DNA of 5,953 nucleotides, taken from positions 1 to 5,953 of the forward strand of contig CAJCHQ010000541.1 in NCBI GenBank assembly GCA_903970295.1. The letters are read 5' to 3'. This stretch comes from Bryobacterales bacterium (lineage in GTDB: Bacteria; Cyanobacteriota; Vampirovibrionia; Obscuribacterales; Obscuribacteraceae). The notes below the pieces were generated by a model that saw only the letters and a program-made list of their open reading frames with translations, was not told the origin of the DNA and made no database searches. The translations under genes were made by a program, and so were the position numbers. Below, piece by piece: positions 1 to 4,825 of the stretch (its first letter is position 1; each line of letters starts with the position of its first letter).

Positions 1-242
1 CCAGGATTAACCGTCTGTGTAGACTTGGGCACTACATTGGCACCGGCCGAAACTCCCGGTGCAAACGCCGGTGCGGTGGTGTGGATCGGCGCCTGGCTGG
101 CAGCGGGTAGCCCGGGTCCGTTCTGCGCGATAACCGCATAATCCGCCGCGCGAACGCTGGCTGGATAAGCCGAGAGCAATACCAGCGTGAGGGCTTTCGA
201 AACCACTGGTCTGACTAAGTTTAGGGACACCTTGTTATGCAT
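1..242 (-). CDS. Exported protein of unknown function, N-terminal part, cut by left window edge
   Basis: About 80 codons are open from an ATG at 242-240 to the window edge with no stop. The reading begins MHNKVSLNLVRPVVSKALTL and continues into a hydrophobic stretch (VLLSAY), then PASVRA followed by ADYAV. This is a classic Sec signal peptide: a basic n-region, a hydrophobic core at about residues 14-26 and an A-x-A-like cleavage site (V-R-A, cut near residue 32-33). The mature part seen so far is rich in Ala, Pro, Gly, Thr and Val with no Cys, as in a flexible linker. An in-frame TAG lies 12 bases upstream, so the ORF cannot start earlier; GTG at codon 5 is the only close alternative. The ribosome binding site is weak (GGGCG a few bases before ATG). 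No family is recognised from this fragment. It is separated by 316 bases from the upstream gene and probably has its own promoter. Confidence 0.75.
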   Translation of the reverse strand, partial: MHNKVSLNLVRPVVSKALTLVLLSAYPASVRAADYAVIAQNGPGLPAASQAPIHTTAPAFAPGVSAGANVVPKSTQTVNP

Positions 243-390
243 TTTCGCCCGCTATAACTGACAAATTCTTAGGCCACAGTTTCGCAGAAAGGCGCCGGCA
301 AAAAAGTACGTGAAAGCTAGACGCCTTGCCATTTTCCGCTTTGATCGCGGGCGCGGATCTGCGCAACGGATGAGTAGATGGTCAGTTTGC

Positions 391-402
391 CGTGTTAACA
401 CG
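391..402. promoter_or_regulatory. 12-bp perfect palindrome at the predicted transcription start, possible operator
   Basis: The sequence CGTGTTAACACG is a perfect palindrome. It starts six bases downstream of the predicted -10 box of the leftward promoter, so it would cover the first transcribed bases, a usual place for a repressor site. A further CGTGT copy at 416-420 could pair with the ACACG half. A 12-bp perfect palindrome is expected about once or twice by chance in a window of this size, so only its placement supports a role. Confidence 0.25.
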
Positions 403-407
403 CGCCT

Positions 408-436
408 AGAATAACCGTGTGTAGGAACAGGGTCAA
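408..436 (-). promoter_or_regulatory. Sigma-70-like promoter for the leftward exported-protein gene
   Basis: Reading the minus strand, TTGACC (436-431, five of six matches to the -35 consensus) is followed by exactly 17 bases and then TATTCT (413-408, four of six matches to the -10 consensus). Transcription would start near 400-402 and leave a leader of about 160 bases before the ATG at 242. The spacing is ideal and the position in a gene-free gap is sensible, but the call rests on sequence match alone and the organism's sigma factors are unknown. Confidence 0.45.
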
Positions 437-558
437 TGGGGAACCAGACCTTTTCCGCATCACATACATCAGATTCTTGTCATACTCAAAATCGCGATTG
501 CAATTTCGTTTACAGAACGCATCATAAACTTCGCTCTTTTTCACAAATGGCTTATTTG

Positions 559-2748
559 CTAAGCTCTGGGCATCTTGCTGTACTGGCTGAAATAACTCAA
601 GCATTTGTCAGACCATTTTTCGGCGTCTTTAGCTTGTTGCTGCAGCTTAGCGGCCACCTCTTGATGGCGCTGCCCGTCGATTTGAGAAGCAAGCGATGAC
701 CACTGTTTTTCCATCTCGGAAGCAACCTTTATGCCTGTGTCATATTTGGAACATAACTCCTGCCAGAGCGTCCGCCCGGATGCCATGCGGTATTGCCAGG
801 GCAGATGGTGAAACCACAACAAGTATTTTTCCGGACACGTTTTTGGATCGTTGAATCGATCGTTGAGTGGTGCATGATACTCGTCTACCGCATCGCTGCC
901 GGCCCGCGTCCGATCGTATCCGATACCATCGGCGGAGGCATGATGAAAAATGCCCCGTGGATCGCCCTCGCCTTCAGGTAGAGGCGCGAAATGGTCGCCG
1001 CCGACCATATGGTGCAAACCTAAAGGCATCGTATAATCTACATACGCTTCATAAGATTTCAGCATGATGTCACGAATGCATTCAACGACTTTTGGCGAGT
1101 TCGACCAGGTCATCTTGATCCACTGATCGGCAATTGATTGGGCGGTCAAGTCCGAATCCCAGGCGAGCCGACCGTAGGCAAACCAATTTGCCTGAGCAAA
1201 GTGGTGCCCGCACCAATTGCGGTCGCTGCCCGTGTTGGCTCCGGCGGAGAATCCACCACTGCCTGGTTTAGGCACAGTTTCAATGATTTTTGCGACTGCT
1301 GAATTGGCTCCATTGCCATAAGTGTTGGCTTCGAGAACTTCTTTCCAGCACGGAGCCAGATAAACAAGATGCCTGGATTGCCCGGTATATTCCTGCGTCA
1401 CTTGCAATTCAGCCATCACTCGCGTCTTTGGCATTGAGCCGAAGAGAGGATGAAATGGCTCGCGCGGTTGAAAATCCAGAGGACCATTTTTGATTTGCAC
1501 CAAAACATTGTCAGCGAATTTCCCATCCAACGGCTTGAATTCCAGATAAGCCCGCTTGACTCGGTCCGGATCCTGATTGCCGACGGTGTAGACAAATGCT
1601 CGCCACATGACGATGCCACCATGTGGTGCCAGCGCGTTAGCCAGACAATTAGCGCCATCGGCATGAGTTCTCCCATAATCCTGCGGTCCGGGTATACCTT
1701 CGCTGTTTGCCTTGACTAGAAAGCCACCGAAATCGGGAATCGCCGCATAGATTTCGTTCGCTTTCTTTTGCCACCATTCGATCACTTGAGGGTTGAGCGG
1801 ATCGGCGTCGGCTAAATGATCGAGAACAGAGGGAGCCGACCAATTAGCACAGACATACACCTTCAATCCGTAGGGGCGGAAAGTGTCGGCCAGCGCCTTG
1901 ACCTTGCGCAAATTTTTGGCATCGAGAATATGGGGATCTGAATTGACATTATTCAAGACAACGCCATTCAAACCAAGCGAGGCATTGAGCCTGGCATAGT
2001 CGATTAAACGCGAATCGACGCGCTCCGGCAACTCGGCCCATTTCCACAGCGATTTGCCACCATATCCGCGTTCGATCGTATCATCGGGATTAGCCCAGTG
2101 GGCCAAAATTCGCAGCGGATTCTTGGCTTTTTCGAAAATGTCTAATTGATCGATTTGCTGGTGCGTCTGCAAAAGCCTGAGAAAAGCAAAAGCACCATAT
2201 AAGGTGCCGATATCGCTGCCTGCAAAGATGCCAATCGTCTTCGAGCCGTTGTCATCATTCGTGCGAATAACATACGCATCGGAGCCTGCATCCGCTGATA
2301 ATTGAGACGGCAACGGTGCTTTGCAGCTGACCCGAAGCGTACCGGCATCTACTTTATCAGTCAGGGGTATGTCAAAGCCGAGGAGGAGAGACAAACCTTT
2401 TGTCAATTCTTCGGCAATGACTTTGCTCGTAGGAGAATCGCTCTCCACGAAAACGTTTTTTATTTTGCTTCGATAACTGTCACGCACGGCCGCGTCCTCA
2501 ATTTCTTGATAGCGCAACCAGGCTCTGTAACCATCTTCGCCGGAAGTTTTGACGTCGTTGCCGGTCACGGCGCCGGCACTGTTAAGGAACAATTTCAGGG
2601 GCGAAAGATACAGAGGAGACAAAAGCCCTAGTGATAGAAGTGTCCTGCGACTGATTCTAGTCAAAAGCTCTTTAACTTGATCGGGACTTTCTTCAGCAAG
2701 GTCACAATTTTTTTGGCCGAGGTTACAACCATTTTCTTCTACAGACAT
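559..2748 (-). CDS. aguA: GH67 alpha-glucuronidase with twin-arginine signal
   Basis: This 729-residue protein matches family GH67 over its whole length. These enzymes remove (4-O-methyl)glucuronic acid from the terminal xylose of xylan fragments with inversion. The GH67 N-terminal domain lies at about 75-205, the catalytic barrel at about 206-520 and the C-terminal domain after that, ending in the family-like YFSQYSKMP. The catalytic residues are in place: general acid Glu350 in KANSEG, and the base pair Asp425 (GPLDF) and Glu453 (TQEYTG). Their 28-residue spacing equals that of the characterised Cellvibrio and Geobacillus enzymes. Also typical are CPEKYLLWFHHLPW (638-651) and GRTLWQELC. The N-terminus carries a Tat-like signal: SRRTLL at 33-38, a hydrophobic stretch to about 57 and S-A-G-A at the likely cut near 60. 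Its n-region is long, about 32 residues. The start is ATG with AGGTGG six bases upstream; the gene begins 12 bases after the S41 stop, so the two are probably cotranscribed. Family assignment is firm; export is likely; the substrate is inferred. Confidence 0.95.
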   Translation of the reverse strand: MSVEENGCNLGQKNCDLAEESPDQVKELLTRISRRTLLSLGLLSPLYLSPLKLFLNSAGAVTGNDVKTSGEDGYRAWLRYQEIEDAAVRDSYRSKIKNVFVESDSPTSKVIAEELTKGLSLLLGFDIPLTDKVDAGTLRVSCKAPLPSQLSADAGSDAYVIRTNDDNGSKTIGIFAGSDIGTLYGAFAFLRLLQTHQQIDQLDIFEKAKNPLRILAHWANPDDTIERGYGGKSLWKWAELPERVDSRLIDYARLNASLGLNGVVLNNVNSDPHILDAKNLRKVKALADTFRPYGLKVYVCANWSAPSVLDHLADADPLNPQVIEWWQKKANEIYAAIPDFGGFLVKANSEGIPGPQDYGRTHADGANCLANALAPHGGIVMWRAFVYTVGNQDPDRVKRAYLEFKPLDGKFADNVLVQIKNGPLDFQPREPFHPLFGSMPKTRVMAELQVTQEYTGQSRHLVYLAPCWKEVLEANTYGNGANSAVAKIIETVPKPGSGGFSAGANTGSDRNWCGHHFAQANWFAYGRLAWDSDLTAQSIADQWIKMTWSNSPKVVECIRDIMLKSYEAYVDYTMPLGLHHMVGGDHFAPLPEGEGDPRGIFHHASADGIGYDRTRAGSDAVDEYHAPLNDRFNDPKTCPEKYLLWFHHLPWQYRMASGRTLWQELCSKYDTGIKVASEMEKQWSSLASQIDGQRHQEVAAKLQQQAKDAEKWSDKCLSYFSQYSKMPRA

Positions 2749-2754
2749 CGACTT

Positions 2755-2760
2755 CCACCT
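2755..2760 (-). promoter_or_regulatory. Ribosome binding site of the GH67 gene
   Basis: AGGTGG lies six bases before the ATG at 2748-2746, in the 12-base gap after the TAA of the S41 gene. It fixes the GH67 start and therefore the unusually long segment before the twin-arginine motif. A TTG closer to that motif (codon 29) has only a weak AAGAG upstream. Confidence 0.7.
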
Positions 2761-3765
2761 TTATCGACTACCGACTACTTGCGAATCTATGTTCAACCGC
2801 TTTTGCACCACAGACTCCTGACTGGGCGGCCCCAATCTGACCGGTAAGGCTCGACTGGGACGAGGCCCAAACTTCGGCATTAAGACAGGCTTGGCGGCGA
2901 GGCTTTCTTTCATCAAGTCGATTGCCTTGGCTAGTTGTGGATCACGCCCTTCATGAAAATCCTTGGGTGTAATTTCGACCTCGAAGTCAGGGTCGCAACC
3001 CCGATTTTCCACATTCCAACCAGCATCCTCGAACCAGTGAGAGAACTCGGGCTGAGATGTCACGGTACCGTCCACCAGAGGATCGCGCGGTCTCATACCG
3101 ACAACACCTCCCCAGGTCCTTTTGCCGACAGTGGGACCGAGATTGTACAACTTGAAGCACTGCGTGAAAATATCGCCATCTGATGAGGTGAATTGGTCGG
3201 TCAGCGCTACCCTCGGTCCGGCCAACGATTCAAGTGGAATCGGCTCGGGCTTTTCCCATCTCGAGACAGTATAAGCGACACGCTTGCGATTCAGTTTTTC
3301 CAAAATCAAAGGCGATACATTCCCACCAGTGTTATGTCGCACATCGACGATTAAGGCCGGATATTTATACTCGGTCAAGAAGCCCCGATTGAATTCGGCC
3401 AGACCGTTGGCTTTCATGTCCGGTATGTGAATGTAGCCGATTTGATCTTGAGACTGCTGGTGCACGAAGCGGCGATTACTATCCACCCAATCGCGATAGC
3501 GCAAAGCATGTTCATCGGGCAGAGTGCGCAAGACGATTTGTCTTACGATTTGATCAGCGCCTGACTTACCACTGGAGTGAATCGTCAGCTGCACAGGAGC
3601 GTTGTTCGAATCGATCAAAAGACTCTCGACCGAGCGATTTTTATCTACTTTCTGACCGCCGACTGCCACAGGAGCTGGAGTGGTGATCGGTGCAACTGCC
3701 CGGGCCTCTAAATAGCCCAAACCGAAGACAAAAAGAAAGGCGAAAAGCAAAATTTTCTTGAGCAA
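2761..3765 (-). CDS. Exported S41 tricorn-type C-terminal peptidase domain protein, lacking the catalytic-His domain
   Basis: This 334-residue protein begins with a Sec signal peptide (MLKKILLFAFLFVFGLGYLE, cut after A-R-A near 23) and a short Pro/Ala-rich linker. Residues about 45-90 look like the second half of the tricorn PDZ domain, and 90-285 match the tricorn C2 (S41 family) domain: LRYRDWV, IGYIHIPDM, VDVRHNTGGN, SSDGDIF, GKRTWGGVVG, WFEDAGW, VENRGCDPD. Using Thermoplasma tricorn numbering recalled from the literature, Gly148, Ser195, Asp196 and Glu253 fall at the spacing of Gly918, Ser965, Asp966 and Glu1023. The tricorn beta-propellers and the C1 domain with Ser745-His746 are absent, so the catalytic His is missing. 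The tail (about 286-334) is basic and Pro-rich. The start is TTG, supported by GGAGG seven bases upstream and an in-frame TGA 15 bases upstream. It is followed 12 bases later by the GH67 gene. It could be an inactive or partner-dependent peptidase, or a binding protein. Confidence 0.88.
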   Translation of the reverse strand: MLKKILLFAFLFVFGLGYLEARAVAPITTPAPVAVGGQKVDKNRSVESLLIDSNNAPVQLTIHSSGKSGADQIVRQIVLRTLPDEHALRYRDWVDSNRRFVHQQSQDQIGYIHIPDMKANGLAEFNRGFLTEYKYPALIVDVRHNTGGNVSPLILEKLNRKRVAYTVSRWEKPEPIPLESLAGPRVALTDQFTSSDGDIFTQCFKLYNLGPTVGKRTWGGVVGMRPRDPLVDGTVTSQPEFSHWFEDAGWNVENRGCDPDFEVEITPKDFHEGRDPQLAKAIDLMKESLAAKPVLMPKFGPRPSRALPVRLGPPSQESVVQKRLNIDSQVVGSR

Positions 3766-3772
3766 ACAAGCA

Positions 3773-3777
3773 CCTCC
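3773..3777 (-). promoter_or_regulatory. Ribosome binding site deciding a TTG start for the S41 gene
   Basis: GGAGG stands seven bases before TTG (3765-3763). There is no ATG near the signal peptide, and an in-frame TGA at 3783-3781 rules out a start further upstream. The TTG start is therefore well supported, and the signal peptide begins right at it. Confidence 0.75.
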
Positions 3778-3828
3778 GCCTCAACTTGAGCGAGCGATTC
3801 CGTACGCTCACAGTTTAGGTGCCTATCC

Positions 3829-3852
3829 GTCACAAACCGGTGACAAATTATG
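3829..3852 (-). promoter_or_regulatory. Inverted repeat with adjacent -10-like box upstream of the S41-GH67 pair
   Basis: In the 100-base gap between the TPR and S41 genes, the minus strand shows CATAAT (3852-3847, five of six -10 matches) followed directly by GTCAC-N6-GTGAC (3844-3829), a perfect 5-bp inverted repeat. The -35 hexamer at the right distance is poor (AGGCAG), so an activator would be needed if this is a promoter. The half-sites also form a loose tandem pair (TTTGTCACCGG / TTTGTGACGG). It would allow separate control of the exported pair. Support is weak. Confidence 0.25.
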
Positions 3853-3865
3853 CCCCGGCAAAATA

Positions 3866-4825
3866 TCAGCTGCCTTTACGCCTGATCACATAAACCCGTT
3901 GTTCGAGGGCGACAGCGTCTATCTCGCGATTGAGTTTGCGCAAAAGCTCTGCATAATTCTCTAAAACCGCCGCTACGTTGGCGTGTTCGGGCCCCAATGT
4001 GCGTTCCCAAATGGCTATTGCCCGCGTGTACAAAGACTCAGCTCGGGCATAATTGCCATTTTGATGATAGAGCCAACCCAGGTTGTTCAAGCTTTCTGCC
4101 ACTTTAGGATGTTCGGGGCTGAGCGCCTTTTCGCGAATGCTCAAGGCTCTGCGGTGAAGGGGCTCGGCTTGGGCGAACTGATCGCGATCGGTGAAAAGAT
4201 TGGCCAGATTAGTCAAAGTCGTAGCCACAATCGGATTGTCGGCACCAAGATTCTTCTCCTGAATCACCAACACCTTCCTGTATATAGGTTCGGCATCGCT
4301 GAAGCGTCCTTGATCGTAATACATCAAAGCCAGGTTATTCAAAACCGCCGCCACATCAGGGTCGCTGGCACCAAGGTGACGTTCGCGCAAAGCGATCGCT
4401 CGCTTATATAAGGGTTCAGCCGGCTCGAATTTGCCCATTACCCGATAGAGTTCGGCCAGATTATTCAAGCCCGCGGCAATGTGCAAATGCTCGACACCGA
4501 GAGCGCGCTCCTGGATCGGCAAGGCCCGCTTGAAGAGAGGCTCGGCTTCGCCAAAACGCCCTTCGGCCAGAAAGATCATGCCTAAGTTGTTCAGAGCATC
4601 GGCAATGTCTGGATGATCGACAGCCAAGACCTTTTCGCGCAGCTCGAGGGCTCGGGAGAAGATTGCCTCAGCTTCGCTAAAGCGACTGTCGTGATAAAGC
4701 GTCAAGCCAACTTCAGTCAAATAATCGGCAAATTCGGCCGTTTCGGCGCCGAGCTCTGCTTCTTTAGTGCCCACGAGTTCGACTAATTCTTCGTTTTCGG
4801 TCATATTCGAGATTTGCCCGGCCAT
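3866..4825 (-). CDS. Kinesin-light-chain-type TPR repeat protein
   Basis: This 319-residue protein consists of a short acidic N-terminal segment (1-30) and seven consecutive TPR units of the kinesin-light-chain type. The units start at residues 31, 73, 115, 157, 199, 241 and 283; the first six are exactly 42 residues long without any insertion or gap. Each has the pattern xVAxxLNNLAxLYxxxGxFxxAEPLYxRALxIxEKxLGxxHP. Such repeats stack into a right-handed superhelix that binds proteins; there is no enzymatic motif. No signal peptide or membrane segment is seen, so it should be cytosolic. The ATG follows the ppdK stop directly (TAAATG), and AGGAGAAGG inside the end of ppdK serves as its ribosome binding site. 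Translation is thus probably coupled to ppdK, which suggests but does not prove a role linked to PPDK. The second Met (residue 8) has no such site and is the less likely start. Confidence 0.93.
   Translation of the reverse strand: MAGQISNMTENEELVELVGTKEAELGAETAEFADYLTEVGLTLYHDSRFSEAEAIFSRALELREKVLAVDHPDIADALNNLGMIFLAEGRFGEAEPLFKRALPIQERALGVEHLHIAAGLNNLAELYRVMGKFEPAEPLYKRAIALRERHLGASDPDVAAVLNNLALMYYDQGRFSDAEPIYRKVLVIQEKNLGADNPIVATTLTNLANLFTDRDQFAQAEPLHRRALSIREKALSPEHPKVAESLNNLGWLYHQNGNYARAESLYTRAIAIWERTLGPEHANVAAVLENYAELLRKLNREIDAVALEQRVYVIRRKGS
3869..4735 (-). repeat. Seven in-register TPR-coding units of 126 bp (last one short)
   Basis: The units begin at 4735, 4609, 4483, 4357, 4231, 4105 and 3979, reading leftward. 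Six are exactly 126 bases and the seventh is 111 bases before the stop. The strict register shows origin by tandem duplication. The units have diverged in both DNA and protein, so this is an old array rather than a recently expanding one. The last unit is the least conserved (LNREIDAVALEQRVYVI) and probably acts as the capping helices. Confidence 0.85.

Larger units (their letters stand above)
243..558. other. Intergenic region, 316 bases, no gene found
   Basis: This stretch lies between the stop of the GH67 gene and the start of the exported protein at the left edge. It holds no convincing coding sequence: the only short minus-strand reading with tandem ATG codons ends after 18 residues and has no good ribosome binding site. 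The part at about 440-558 is visibly AT-rich. A promoter-like pair and a palindrome are listed separately. Just after the GH67 stop there is a weak AT-only hairpin (CAAAT / ATTTG around 541-558), but no U-run follows, so no intrinsic terminator is called. Confidence 0.7.

Noticed and set aside
490..504. Overlapping short palindromes AATCGCGATT and ATTGCAAT
   Set aside because: Palindromes of 8-10 bp are frequent by chance and these are not placed at a promoter.
541..558. CAAAT / ATTTG hairpin right after the GH67 stop, considered as a terminator
   Set aside because: The stem is five AT-rich pairs and is followed by A-rich rather than U-rich sequence in the transcript.
395..604. Minus-strand reading of 69 codons overlapping the GH67 end and running into the gap
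   Set aside because: It overlaps the genuine GH67 C-terminus in another frame, has no plausible ribosome binding site or family-like sequence, and the GH67 end is family-typical, so it is not a frameshifted continuation either.
3782..3810. GAGCG / CGCTC hairpin after the TPR gene, considered as a terminator
   Set aside because: The stem is only five or six pairs and no U-run follows on the minus strand.
4392..4399. GCGATCGC octamer, the cyanobacterial HIP1 sequence
   Set aside because: Only one copy was found in the window, within TPR coding sequence; HIP1-rich genomes show many more, so it does not indicate a cyanobacterium.
3983..4411. Plus-strand open reading frame of 142 codons opposite the TPR gene
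   Set aside because: It is the antisense shadow of the in-register 126-bp TPR repeats; long antisense frames are expected there.
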